Assembly: GCF_037042905.1 (NCBI RefSeq)
Contig: NC_087251.1
Span: 38,994,373-39,058,372 of the forward strand
DNA from: Lytechinus pictus
Lineage: Eukaryota; Echinodermata; Echinoidea; Temnopleuroida; Toxopneustidae
Length of the DNA stretch: 64,000 nucleotides
Direction of reading: 5' to 3'
The position numbers and the translations under genes are program-made. The notes beneath the pieces were generated by a model that did not search any database, was not told the origin of the DNA, and saw only the letters and a program-made list of their open reading frames with translations. Position 1 is the first letter of the stretch, and every line of letters starts with the position of its first letter. Positions 12,450 to 27,400 of this stretch are shown piece by piece.

Positions 12450-15400
12450 GTAAGCACACCTTGAAATCAAGGGTGTTAACAATGACACCAGTTGGTTTCC
12501 CTAGAGGTCCGCACCCTGATGTGTTACAATTTCACCCTACAGTCAGTTTGAACATAACACCTGTGTAATAGTAAGAAGGGCAGAAATCTCTCCCCAAAGG
12601 TAGGGGGGACAAGGGGCTGGAAAAGCCCCCCCCCCAAAAAAAAAAAAAAAAAAAAAAAGGTTATTACCCCAAATGTAAGGTCATTTAAACAAAATAAATT
12701 TGACAATAAAAAAAGTTAACACCAAAAAGTAAGGTCGTCTCGCCCAAATACATGTTTTATTTCGATTTTGAATGATGTATTTCTTTCTATCATAAAATAC
12801 CAAAAATAGTAGGGGGACATTTGATATTGTGTCCCCCCTACTATTTGGGTAGGGGGACGCGTCCCCCCTGGGATTTCCGCCCATGAATAGTAACAAACAA
12901 CGGTGTTGTAACAACACCCATGTGTGTTTAACTAATAAAATCTTACCTCGAATTGGAATGCTTGGTGTACTCTGAGTACAATATGTTAACACCGTAGTTT
13001 TTGTTGTGTAAACTTTAATACGAGTCGCAGATTACACCGAATGAATTCATAACATAAAAAAGATTCTCAATGGTGAATAAACAAATACAGAAATGTAGTG
13101 ATCATATAACTTTGACTTTAGATGTTTAACTCTTGCTCTTTTTACCGAAGTAAATAGTCGGCCAACAAATTCGACATGTTATAGTACAGACAATGAAATG
13201 CTGATTTTATCTTAATAAACAAATGCATGTACATTTATTGTCATTGTGCAAAGTCCGGTAGACAGTGTGAACCTTGATCTCGGTAATGTGATACACCTAC
13301 TTAGTATAAAATGCAGAGGCAATGAACATGACACTAGATATGATGACTTTAAACTTAAGGGCCCGTATTCTGAAGTCGGGTTTAAGTTAAACTCAGGTTT
13401 AAAGTTGTGGTGTAAGTATGGGAAGCCAAAAGTATCAATTTTTTTATTAAGTTGTATGTTTCTTATGTTTACTGTGCTCTTTCCTGATACATCGATGGTG
13501 GACACAATCATCTATTTATACTTCCTAGACAATTATGAATGATTTGAGAGCCAAATGAGCTGAAGTATGATATATCTACTGTTAGTGATTTATGTAACAA
13601 TTGGCTCGCCATACTTAAACCGCAACTTTAAACCTGAGTTTAAGTTAAACCCGACTTCAGAATACGGGCCAAGATGTTAAGATGACATCGTTTTGTCTTT
13701 TGAACGGCGACGGATCCAATATCGAAGGGAGGGGGGGGGGGGCACCATCCTGGGATGATCTGTCAGTTTTTTCTAAAGTGTGAACGAGAAGGTACCGTAT
13801 CCCTGCTCCTTGAATGACCATCATGTCCGTTATAACCTTTTGTTAAAAGCCTGTACATATTATGTAAAATTTTGTACTAGTAACTTTTTGTCAATTTTTT
13901 TAAAAGCAACAATGAAGTGATTTTTGTTCTACGAGAACAACAACAATAATTGTATGAAGATGGATCAGTTTTCTGGGAGCTCTCGTTTGGCCCCGCATTT
14001 ATGTCATCCGTTGCGAATTTATACTATGCGATTGAATTACAGTTCACCATACAACTGATTGTAATTACCACGAAACGTTATTTGTTTAAAAAATATTTAC
14101 AATAAAGATAGGTATCACTTTAGTGCTTAAATCGGAATGGATTAAGATATTTATTTGTTTAAAAAAATTTCGACTTGATTTTACAGGTACCTTGCCGATT
14201 ATATGATCCAACCACATTTACACAGTACGACCCAACGCAGGATATCATATTTCCTCCAGAGCTTTTGGTATTTACTTTAAATTTTGTCCTTTTTCGTCAA
14301 TAACTTACTCTGAACAACTAAAGAGATAATACATATCGCATAAAACTGAGTGAATAGTACACTTACATATTCGTGAAATAAAAACACCATACTATTTGAT
14401 CAATTTGTATTGTATTTATTTTCCATTCTTAAAAAACAAGCAAAATACAAAATGAATACATATGAATGGCTGGATTGCCCACTCAGAGTGGTAATTATTA
14501 CCACTCTGTTCTGTCTAGTGGTTCAGAACGTAATAAATGATAGATCAAACTGTATTATAAACATCTTCAACAAGCAGAAAAGAACGACATTAAACAAAAT
14601 ATAGAGTAATGAAAACTAGACAATAGACAAAATTTAAAGTTATGAGTTCAAGCTACAAGCAAATACCCCCCCCCCCCCTTCCCGGCAAAACATAGCGTTG
14701 CTCAGAGATCAATGTAATTTGAAATCAGAGAGCTCAAAGAAGTAATAAATGTAGTATTTTTTTGATAAATTAAAGTATATATACATATATATATTGCCTT
14801 CTTGCCCCCAAAACGGGGATAATGTAAATTGCACCAAACCACGAAATTTGAAATTGTGGATGAGGTTCATTAACATCTATCAATTAGCAACGCCGCAAAT
14901 CATAAACGCTTTTTTTGTAACCGATATAAAACTAAGCATGAGGAAACGCGGAAAGACAAACGTATGAAGATATTCTTTAACATCTTTTCCATGCTTATAA
15001 TTATAAATTCATACCAAAATATTTGACATAAAAGTAAACCAGACGCTCCACTCTCATAATTGAATAGAGTGAGAATTACAATATTTACCAGGTAATACGC
15101 ATTTGGGCATCTGACAGTAAGAGATACGTGACAATTCATATCATTTTTTTTTCAAAATATTAAGCTATCTACAGCGAAAGAGAATAAGAGTTCACTGACC
15201 TTTGTAGGAACGAGGGTGACCTGGCATCGACCTTTGACCTTGAATGAACTGCTTGACCTGAAGACAAAACACCCGACCGCAAAGTTGATTGGTGGAAATA
15301 CTGAGATAGGTAATATTTCAATGATTTCTAGATGAACTTGATATCATTGTCACCAAATTACTCAAATGGACAAGTAAATGGAAGATAGTTCTACGAAACA

Positions 15401-18400
15401 TGCACGTTGGAATGTATCAGGAATATTAATCAATATCCTGCTTTAAAGGCTGCATAGGCCTTTATCACATTATTCTTGTTTATAATACGTCTGAAATGTA
15501 TTTCCTACTCGATGAATATTAATGTATATTTCAAAAGATTGATGCAACTCAGGGTTTTAGTATTTTGGTTTATTTATGAGTAAACGAACAATTATCTATG
15601 AGTAAAATATGTAATTGAAAAATCAACAACACGAACAAAGGTAGGCCCTAATTTGACAAGTTGGTAAGTGCAATGATTCGTATGTACATGCCACAATTTC
15701 CGTATAATTTTCTTTTTTTATCGAAGGTATTGAAACCAAGTTTGGAAACAAACTTTATCCCATACTGATTGACGTCAACCACATCAGAGAATTGAAGGAG
15801 TTAACGGTTAAAGGTGATGGTGTCTTGATTGGTGCTGGCGTCACTCTTAACGGAGTGGATACCTTTTTGAAAGAGATCATCACTCGTGAACAAAGTAAGT
15901 AACAAAAAGCAAAGAAAGAAAGAATAAATAAACATATGAATAAATGAATAAACAAATGAATAAATACATAAATGAATGGATTAATAAATAGGTCGATAAA
16001 AAAGAATAGGCCTGAAAGCTGATATGGATTTATTCGATTGATCAAGCAAACATTTAAATGTAAATGAAATAATAAATGAATAAGGAAAGAAAACAAGCCA
16101 TCTATTGGAGATCATTTTCCAAGCAAATGCTATCTGGTGAAGATGTGAAGTTATTGATATTGAATAGATTCTGTGATTTTTGCCAATAAAGCCTAAAGAG
16201 CTCATTCTGAGAATATGATTTGTGAGAAATGTCCAAGTTTGGACAAAATAGGTGTATCGATATCATGATATGAGATCTATATCATGTAATACTAAATCAT
16301 GCATTATTCATACAAATTTACAGTGCTAAATCTATTCCTCTCATTCTCTCTCTCATTTTCTAGATTTCAAGAAAATAGCACTTGAAGCAATAGTTGAGAT
16401 GCTCCGCTGGTTTGCTGGTCGACAAATTAGAGACGTGGCTGTAAGTACTAATTTTTTTAATGAAAAGAGACCGTTCCCAATGACCGATCTTACGAATCAT
16501 TACACAACTGCAATTACCCGTATACTGTTTTAAGCCTGCTCTAACAAAGGAATAAAACACAAATCTTTGCCATAAAAAGAACAAAAGGGAATATCTATAG
16601 ATGAATAGAAAGTAAGTTTGAAGTAATTATTTTGTTAGTAATGAATATTGATTAACGGAGATAAAACCAAGTATTGCATAAAACTGAGGATTATAATTGC
16701 TTAATTTTGGCTAAAACATTGGTTAAAATATGAAGTTATACATTATAACTGAAATGTAATCAATATTTTCACGACTGCCAACATCATTACAGCATCACAA
16801 CAGCATTTCCGCTACTACCGCCATCATCCAGAGGCGTCGATCATGGGGGGGGGGGGGGGGGCAGGGGGGCGATCGCCCCACCAATGAAAATATTGGGGAT
16901 GGGGCAAGCATAGCGTTTTGCCCCCCCCCCAATAATTCCGTAAGTGCAAAAAGAAAATACAGTATAAAGTTACACATAAATTGGCAAATTAACCAAATAC
17001 AGTATAAAATTAGTTTTTTACATCTATAGTACAATACAGAATTATAATTTTCCGCACGCTCCGCCGGCGTTCCAAGCTGGGGGTCCGTGTTCGATTCCCG
17101 GCAGAGACATCTTTTCGGCATCACCTATTTTTCCAAAGGGCAGATAGCTCTCGGGAACCTTGATTTAAGCTACGCCTACCACTGTTCTCTTCATCCATTT
17201 CTTTCACAAAATATTTAAATAAAAGAGTTGCCAAAGCCGTTGTAAATGTATAATTTCTCACATTTATATATATATATATATATATATTTGCATATGTGTG
17301 TGAGAGTTTGTTTGTTTTGTGTGATCGAGTTCCTTTGGAATGTAGATTCATGATTTTGCCCCCCCCCCCTCATCTGAAAAATGGATCGACGCCCCTGCCA
17401 TCATCATCAACCCCCACAACAATCACCATTGTCATCACAATCATCACCAACACCATCACGACCACCACCATTATCTTAATCATCACAATCACCACCATCA
17501 CCATCGTCATCATCACCATCATCTTCATCTTCATCATTTTCATCATCATCACCATGATCGTAATCGCCATCATCACCAATCACAACTGTCGCCACCATCA
17601 CCGTCACCACCACTCCATCCCACCATCCTCATCATCACCATCATCATCATCATCATCATCGGAACCCTTCCACTACCCTTTTCATCACTTTTTAACAACT
17701 AGATTTATTATTTCAGATGATTGGCGGGAACATCGTGACTGGTAGCCCTATATCAGACCTCAATCCAATTCTCATGGCATGTAAATGCACCTTGGAATTG
17801 GTATCACAAACAAGAGGTAAAAAATCACATAAAGAACAAATATGTTTGAATTAAATTGAAAGCACGAGATTTGTCGTATTTTGTCAATTTTCTTTGTGTT
17901 GTGTTTTTTTAATCATTGTGAATCATCAAAGATTTGATTTTTATTTTTTGTGACTTAGAACTTAATTAATAAGTAATAACTAATATTTCTATTCTAAGAA
18001 TGATGATAGTTTCGTTTATGTTGTTGTTGTTCAGGTAACATTGTCCTTTTAGGATTTTTTTTTTCACCAGCTTGGGGGAAACGATTTATAATAAAATTTC
18101 ATGTTATATATAGAAAATTTCTTATTATTTAGAAAAAAAGTCTTATACATTCATCACCATTTCAGGTACTCGTTTTGTGTTTATGGATGAACATTTCTTT
18201 ACTGGCTACCGAAAGAATGTTATAGAATTAGACGAGGTGTTGAAGTCGATCACAATTCCATTCACTAAAGAGGTATGCCCACCAAGACTTCATGGCCCTG
18301 GAAAGCGGGGGTGCTGGATTGCCTTGGGGTGCTGCGTGTAGTATTCTCCATTGGCAGCACCCCAAAGTATTCTGGAAGATGTGTAAACATTGGAAAATTT

Positions 18401-21400
18401 AATCAAAATCACCTTCATTTCGTAGTGAAACCCCCCCCTTTTTTTACTTTTCAAATTTATCGCTACCAATTAGACCATTATTTTGTAGTGAACATCAGCA
18501 CCCCACTTAAAAAATCCTTCCCAGGGCCCTGCAAGACGTTTTGTAATACAGTGCGTCTCAGATAAAAGGAAACCGAGATTCAGTGTAATTTTTTCACATC
18601 ATCATCATAAATTTGCTAAATGAAAGTTACATGAATGGAAAAATAGTGCGTCTCAGATAAAAGGAAACCGAGATTCAGTGTAATTTTTTCACATCATCAT
18701 CATAAATTTGCTCAATGAAAGTTACATGAATGGAAAAATATGTTTCTCCTCTTTCATTTGAATTCCATCTCAACGTTCATAATGCACGCATGACTGAGTT
18801 AGAATAATGGAAAGTGGTGCTACCAAATTTTTCATTTGCACGAGTAAATTACGATTTTGAGTGAGGTTTTATGGCATTTGCAGCTTTCTATTCGGAAAAC
18901 AAATGTCAGAACTTAAATATCCATCTTCTCCTCTACCACATGAGATCTTATGCATGAAATATGAATGAGGCATGGTCGAGAAAAAGTTGCATGAAAACAT
19001 GCTTAATTTCTACCAATTCGACGAATCGTTGAAAACGAGCATTTCGTTTTTCCTACAAAGCGGCAGACAATAACCATGCTTATGGTGAATGTTATTCAGA
19101 CTAGGGAGGGATACCCGTTTATTGCTGCCGACTGGAGTCTATGGCTATGGGAATTCAATGTTACAATATTAATAATGTAATTTTGATCTCAAACTTCTCT
19201 CACTCGTTTCATTTGTCGCTATATTTCACAGGGGAGGCGGAACGTGTTTGGTGGGGGGGGGGGGGGGCAGGGCGAAGCAGAAAAGGGGTACATCACTTTT
19301 TCTACGTGCAAAGGAGAAAGCCATTTTTTTATCTGAAGGTTGTTTTTCTGAAACTTGGTCACCCCACCCCATCCAACATTTTGCTGCCCTGCCCCATCTA
19401 ACCATTTATCATTTTAAGCAATAGTTACAAGTTTTACAGAAATATTTTTTATAAGCCAATTAACCACAAAATCACACTCATTGCGCAGTCACCGGTAGCC
19501 CATTGTTTGCCACTTTGATGGAAATGCTTGTTTTTTAATGTCTTTTCACTATAGCTAGAATTTATCGACCATGTGTCAGTCATATTTTGCGCACAAGGTT
19601 TCAAGATGAAAAAACGGACATTTAAATTACGAACTTTGCTTTCCGAAAAGATACCAGTAAAAGCCAGAAAATTCACTTAAAATCATAATTTGCTCGTGCA
19701 AATGGAAATTTACTACCACCTTTTTCCATTGTTCTAAATCAGTCATGCCTGCATTATAAACGTAGAGATGGACTTTAAGTGAAAGAGGGGAAGCATATCT
19801 TGCCATTGATGTACATCTCATGAAGCAGGTTTGTGTTTATGATGTCAAAAAGTTACACTTAATTACGGTTTCATTTTTTCTGGGACGCACTGTACATCAC
19901 CATGAAATAAAATAAAGAATTAGGCCTATGTTTTTTTCGTCAAAATTTTCTTTCTTTTATTTATAGAAATATCAGATGACTCGAATGTGTATTTGTACTT
20001 GAGAGTAACCAAGCTGAATAGATGAATGCTCCATACTTCTTTATTGCAAATTGAATAATGGGAAATCGCAGAAAACAAGGGAAACATTAATGATTTTGTT
20101 TTATAACCTTTTACAATGTATGGGGAATGTCAACATAATGCCCCATATTGTATCATTATTTACTTTAAAACAAAACATATTAGCCCTAGGTTTAAAGCAC
20201 AGTATGATACTGATTGACTAGCTGCTTAGAATACAATACGTTCCCTGTCACCGTATACATTATCTGAGTTTTGTAACGGAATCGGCATGTTTTTCCATTC
20301 ACGCAAAAACCCTCTTCCCCAAAAAATATCCGAAATGTTTTGTCGACATCACTAAAATTGATATTTTATGTTGACCTATTTGCACGCTTTCTCTACCAAG
20401 AATGAATACGTCTATGGCTTCAAACAATCTCCTCGTCGTGAAGACGACATCGCTATCGTTAACGCTGGATTGAGAGTGGCTTTCGATCACGGCACTGACG
20501 TCATCAGTGATATTGCATTGTCTTACGGAGGAATGGCGGAAAGTTCGGTCCTTGCCACAAATACTATGCAGAAATTAGTGGGAAAGTTAGTTGAATTTCA
20601 AAAAAGCCAAACTTTGTTAAAATTTAAATGTTATTTTAATATTCTATGTTTAATTTATGATTATAATTCAATCAATCGTTAAATAAAATCATACGTAGAA
20701 AAATAGGTTGCAGTTATTAAGGGTTATTGGATTTATAAATATAAAGGCAGGATAATACTTACTCGGAGAAACATTTTCTTCTTGTCTCTTATTCTGCCTT
20801 CAAAACCATTCCATTGGCTAAGTTTTATCACATGCAAACTGGGTAACACACATGAAGTTTGGAAATTAAAAGATGGAAGCCATTATCCAAAAGGGTCAGT
20901 GCTATTTTCTTACTGTCGTTATTTTGCCTTTTTACCTTTGCCTTAGAATCATTCATATTTTTCTGAGATAATATTCATATTGGTCAAAAAACCCTATTTG
21001 ACAAAAATGAATATATCAAGATATTTTCACCCTTGAATATACATTATTTCTAGGAAGTGGGACGAAACAATGTTGGAGATAGCATTCACATCCCTGGCAG
21101 AAGACTTTCTTCTTCCCGCTGGAGCTCCTGGTGGGATGGAAACTTATCGAAAATCGTTAGTCGTAGGATTCTTCTTCAAGTTTTATATTTTGGTCCTTCA
21201 ACAGCTGCAATCTAAACAAGTGAGTTTAAACGGTTCTGTAGGTTATTATTGCACGATCAAACAAGAATAAACCTTATATTGATTAACATACGAATATGAT
21301 TTTCATATTGAAGTAAACATCAAGGTAAAAAAGAAACAAGACATATTTTGATGAATTTCTTAATGAATAAATTTTTAGGCAAATAAAATTTCCATTTGCA

Positions 21401-24400
21401 TTATAAACCTTGCTCAGGGGCCGGTTTCATAAAAGACATACAACTGTTGTAACTTTATGTCAACTACCATGGCAACGGGGATCAGTAGCCAATCACAATC
21501 AAGGATATGATGACAGTTTTCATAGTTAAAAAGTTAAATTTATATAAATATTTATGTACGGACCACAAAAATATGGCAGTAACAGTGCAGGAAATGTTAT
21601 ACTTTGTAATAATATATCTTCTTATTATTAAAAAAAAATCTAACTCGTTATTCAAAGTGCAGACTTGTGTATTGTGTATTTCATATTTTCTGGTCAAAAT
21701 ATAGATGAACCTTCCTCCTGAATTGACGTCATCCATCGACACGAGTGCCATAACTGTATTTAAAGATGGGCCTGTTGAAGGTGTTCAATTTTTCCAGGTT
21801 AGTCACTCTATTAACGCAAGTACAACCCATTTCTGGCATATACTTATTATTGACATTTCTACTGTCGGTTCAAGTAATTTGACGAAATTACATCATCCAT
21901 CGTCACAAGTGCCATAGCTCGGTAGAAAGATCGGTCAGTTAACGAGGTGAAATTCTTCCAGGTGGGTCACTATTAATGTAAATACCACGCATTTCTTTTA
22001 CACGATGATTGAAAATAATTGCTGTAGCAATTTGACGCGATGGAGTCAAGAATCTCTTGGAAAGATTTCATTTTTAGAAGTTGCGCCTGTGAAAGGCATC
22101 TTCCAGGTAAGTCACTCCATTAATGCATGTACCATTCATTTCTGTTATACGATAAATTACATTACTACTGTGGGTTCAAGCTTGTTGATGCAACATATTG
22201 TAGTCTCTTGAAGTCAAACGCATTCGATTCTTTGAAGCTGAGCCCGTGAAAGGGTCCAGTTCTTCCAGGTTAGTCACTCCATTAATGCACGTACCATTCA
22301 TTTCTGTTATACGATAATTTACATTACTACTGTGGGTTCAAGCTTGTTGATGCAACAAATCGTAGTCTCTTGAAGTCAAACGAATTCGATTCTTTGAAGC
22401 TGAGCCCGTGAAAGGGGTTCAATTCTTCCAGGTTAGTCACTCCATTAATGCACGTACCATTAATTTATGTTAAACGATAATTTACATTACTCCTGTGGGT
22501 TCAAGCTTGTTGATGCAACAAATCGTAGTCTCTTGAAGTCAAACGCATTCGATTCTTTGAAGCTGAGCCCGTGAAAGGGTCCAGTTCTTCCAGGTAAGTC
22601 ACTCCATTAATGCACGTACCATTCATTTTTGTTATACGATAATTTACATTACTACTGTGGGTTCAAGCTTGTTGATGCAACAAATCGTAGTCTCTTGAAG
22701 TCAAACGCATTCGATTCTTTGAAGCTGAGCCCGTGAAAGGGTCCAGTTCTTCCAGGTAAGTCACTCCATTAATGCACGTACCATTCATTTTTGTTATACG
22801 ATAATTTACATTACTACTGTGGGTTCAAGCTTGTTGATGCAACAAATCGTAGTCTCTTGAAGTCAAACGCATTCGATTCTTTGAAGCTGGGCCCGTCAAA
22901 GGGGTCCAATTCTTCCAGGTAAGTCACTCCATTAATGCACGTACCATTCATTTTTGTTTTACGATAATTTACATTACTACTGTGGGTTCAAGCTTGTTGA
23001 TGCAACAAATCGTAGTCTCTTGAAGTCAAACGCATTCGATTCTTTGAAGCTGGGCCCGTGAAAGGGGTCCAATTATTCCAAGTAGTCACTCCATTAATAC
23101 ACGCACCATCTATTTCTGATACTCTTATACAATGATTAATATATTAATGTATGTGCAAGCTTTCAATTTTGATAGAAGATGGGCATGTTAAAGGGGTCCA
23201 ATTCTTCCAGGTAAGTCACTTCATGAATGCACGTACCATATCTCTGTCACACTATAATTGACATTATCACTATAATTGACATTATCACTGTAGGTTTGCG
23301 TTATTTGATGCAATAAATTCAAGAGCTTCTTAAAAATGCATTCAGTCCTAAGAAGCCGTGCCTGTTAAAGGGGTCCAATTCTTCCAGGTAAGTCACTCCA
23401 TTAATGCACGTACCATCCATTTCTGTTATACGATGATTGGCATTACTACTGTGCGTTAAAATAAGTTGATGCATTATTTCCGAGAGTCTTTTGAAGACAC
23501 ATTTAATTCGCAGAATGGTAGATGATTTTGGGTACATTTTACATACCATAAGAATCCATTAACATAATCGGTCTAAATAATCTACTGGTAAACATGTGTT
23601 CGACAGCAAATAAGGAAAAATCAACCAAATTCATGGTATACTCCAATCAATGCTGTGATTTATTTGCAGTGTTATTTGATTAAATTTGATGTTAAAAAAG
23701 AGGGGGGGAATGTAAATCTACGATATTATTGTTAAAATCAGTTAATATATGTATATATATATATATATATAACTGACCACAGGTACGTCACATTCTATAC
23801 CACTTTAGGAAGTATCCTCTGGCCAGCCAGACCACGATCCTGTGGGTCGTCCTATCAGTCACAAGGCTGCCTACCAACACGCCACGGGGGAGGCAGTATA
23901 CATCGATGATATGCCTAGAATTTCGGGTAAAATATACTCTCTAAAACCATCTTCTAAACGGCGAAATCATAACTTAAAGAGTGAGAGTGTATTTAGAATA
24001 AGGAGTAAAAGTGCACTTTCGAGGAACATTTTCTGAATAACAAAATTAACATTCACTCCAATCGAATGATCATTGATTTCACTTCTTGGGAAGTGAAATA
24101 GAGTAACTGATTCATTTAGTTCTCTCTTTATCCAAACATTAGTAAACTAAAATGTTTGTTCAATGCCACGAGGGGAACATTGATGATTTTATACATGTGT
24201 ATCTATCTTCATCTTCTTCAAATACCAGCGTAATCGGTGTTTTAAAGTGTATGAGACGAGTCTTTGATATTAAAAATTTGTAATCCTCTTTGGCAGGAAG
24301 TCATAGAAAGGTGAACTTAATTTTGATACAATTTCCTTTAAGTTGTTGTACGTATAAATGTAAAATATCTAAAAAATAATTCAATATCATATATGCGATT

Positions 24401-27400
24401 CAATCGGAAATGGTTTATTAAGATATAAGACAATAATCCACCTATGATGGCGGTGTGCAGCAGTATGAAAAGGAGTTGAATTTAAAAAAATCTTAATTTG
24501 AGAAGGCACAGAGTTATAACGAAAAGTGAAGATACATGTAGATGTAGTATGATTTTACTGGATGATAAAATACATCAGGCTGTGAATTTTCATTTGAAAA
24601 TGCTAACAACGCGGACAAGGAAGATAATTAGGTACCAACCTTAACATAGTTAATGAGTTCTTAAGCAAAGAAAATAGAATCACAACACTGAACAGAAGTG
24701 CATGGTAGACATTGAGCATGCTTTATCATTTTATTATTATCGGTATTCGACATGACTCTCATATTAAATTTCTTTTCAAAGGTGAACTTCACATGGCATT
24801 TGTCTATAGCGGGAGAGCTCATGCAAAGATCATGTAAGCACATCCTTTATATTTCAAGGTATACCTATTGCACACCTGCAATGATAATATGGTATTTTTG
24901 CATAGGACTACTCTGACACTAAAAGAAACCATATAAAACAAACTAGTCATAATAAGATACATTCTGGGCATTAACTGATAAGTCATTTGAATTAATTAAG
25001 TGTAAAATCCTCAGAATGAAATTAGAGCACCATTCAGTTTGCAGAAACTTTATTCCAAATATCGAACCTCTTGGTTTATATTAAAAAAAACCCATCAAAT
25101 TGTATGGCTTGATTCTCTGTTCACGGGGCTAAAATGTTCATATATATCTTGAAATACACTATCAGAGCAGTATATTGTTCATTTTTGGTGCAGTTCACGA
25201 TATCCCAGTGGAGTTATTTATTATTGAAATGAGAATTGAAAGCTATTCATGAATCTTCACGAGACTCCTCTGTTACTGGGTGAAAACTGCAAAGAGGTCT
25301 TTATAAACAAAACTTTTAATATTCTCTTTATCTTTGAGATCTATGCTTGCCATTAATCGCCTTAAAGGTATAGAAAAGAATAAATAGAAATAATAATCCT
25401 AATCATTCGAACAATTTCGGGATATTTTGGGAAATTCTATGAACCTACATTTTTCAAGATAAATAATTTTGAAAAGTGTAAGCATTTATAACAAAACCTT
25501 TTTATTTCTTATCTATACAGATCCATCGATCCATCTAATGCATTAGCCATGGATAGTGTTCATGACTTCATATCTGCTGAAGATGTTCCTGGTAGTAACT
25601 TTTTAGGCCCCATTATTCCTGATGAGGAATTGTTCGCTACTAAAGAAGTAATTGTACCAACTTAGAAGAACTAGAAGATTTTGGACATTACTTGTTGTGT
25701 ATTCTATAGCATCGTTGGAGTTCGTTTCTGTGTTACTGTCTTAAAATCTGTGTAAACTGAATTTGAAATGATTAATTGTAACTACGGCATGCAATGAATT
25801 CTCTTATGATAAAGTTTACATTTTATCTCATCAAAGACACATTTTCATATAATTTTACTGTACTTTCATCATGCCTCAAATTAATAGTATTCTTTTACTT
25901 TCACAGTCAAATCTGAAACATGATAAATTATTGTGAACTAGTTTAGGACACTTATTTGCGAAACAATATGAGAGAGATGTCACATTCTTAAACTTTTTTA
26001 TTCCTTCAGGTGATGCATATTGGCCAGATCATCGGGGCTGTTCTCGCTGATACCAAGGAGCAAGCCCAACGAGCAGCCAAGGAAGTCAACGTCGAGTTCA
26101 ATGATCTCGAGGCGGTGATCACGATTGAGGTACGTATATGACACTGTTATGGGATGAAAACATGCAATCAAATTTCACACGCAAATCCGCAACATCAGAG
26201 TTATTCACTTTAAATGATAGTACTTATAGCTGTGATATCTTTTTACAAACTGCGTCTAACATAAAACATTTCAAATCATTTTAACTCTGAAGAGAGAATG
26301 AGGAGGTTATGGGAATGGTAGACCTTGGAAAGTAAAACGACTTTCATTTATATTTTTCATAATATTAATATCTAAAGCTCAGTTGTGTTACCACATCATT
26401 CATTGTCATTTAATGCCAAGAGCTTATTTACTTACTTCTCTATTTTTTGCAGGACGCAATTGCAAAGGAGTCCTTCTTCGACTTCTCAAGAGTTATTGAA
26501 AGTGGTAATCTTTTAGAGGCTTTCGAGAAGTCTGACTACGTCATTGAAGGAGAATTGAAAGTTGGAGCTCAGGAACACTTCTACATGGAAACCCAGTGCG
26601 CATGCGTGGTACCAAAGGGGGAGGATGGGGAGTTTGAAGTATTCTGTGGTACTCAAAATCCTGCGGCTGTGCCGGTACGTTCCAACCAATTATTGTTTAT
26701 CAGTTTAGATTCATGTGAAATAAAAATGATGTCACGGTGTTACAGGGTTAAAATTGTCCCACAAGGGATACACAGTCACACATCTTTACTATCATACACC
26801 TTTTAGGTGTCTATTTATATCATGTGAGCTAAAAATATCCGACAGCTATTTATGCAGTATTACATTTCAAAAATCACATACTCTAAGATAGAAAAAAAAA
26901 CGAATCTCGACTGATAAAATATGAACGCACCAGCATTTAGATTTAACTGACAGAGGTATGTAATTGTGAAGAAAAGTTTTTTAAAAGTTGGTAATTTGAT
27001 ATTTCAACTAATCTATCGATTCTTATGCGAATCGACTAAGAGTGTATCTATCTAGAAGTATTTACAAATTTGATTCGGTTGCTCATTTGATGAATCAATC
27101 TTTTGAATTCAGACCTTCGTTTCTTCTGTCCTTGGAGTTCCATGTAATCGGATAACCGGTCGTTTCAAGCGGTTAGGTGGTGCCTTTGGTGGAAAACAGT
27201 ATCGGTCGGCGATTCTCGCTGCCCAATGTGCTGTTGCTGCTAACAAGTAGGTATTTAATATAATTAACGTTTTAAACTACACCCTTAATCAACGGGTTCA
27301 TCAATTTTTGACTAGCTCTTCGCCAATGTTGGGTCATATACTGTCCAACACACATTTTTGAAATTTATTATCTTGCTCCGGTTGGTCAACTTAGTCAACT

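Noticed and set aside
17296..17745. Long open frames on both strands, rich in Ile/Thr/His or Met/Val
   Set aside because: They are translations of an interrupted ATC trinucleotide repeat.
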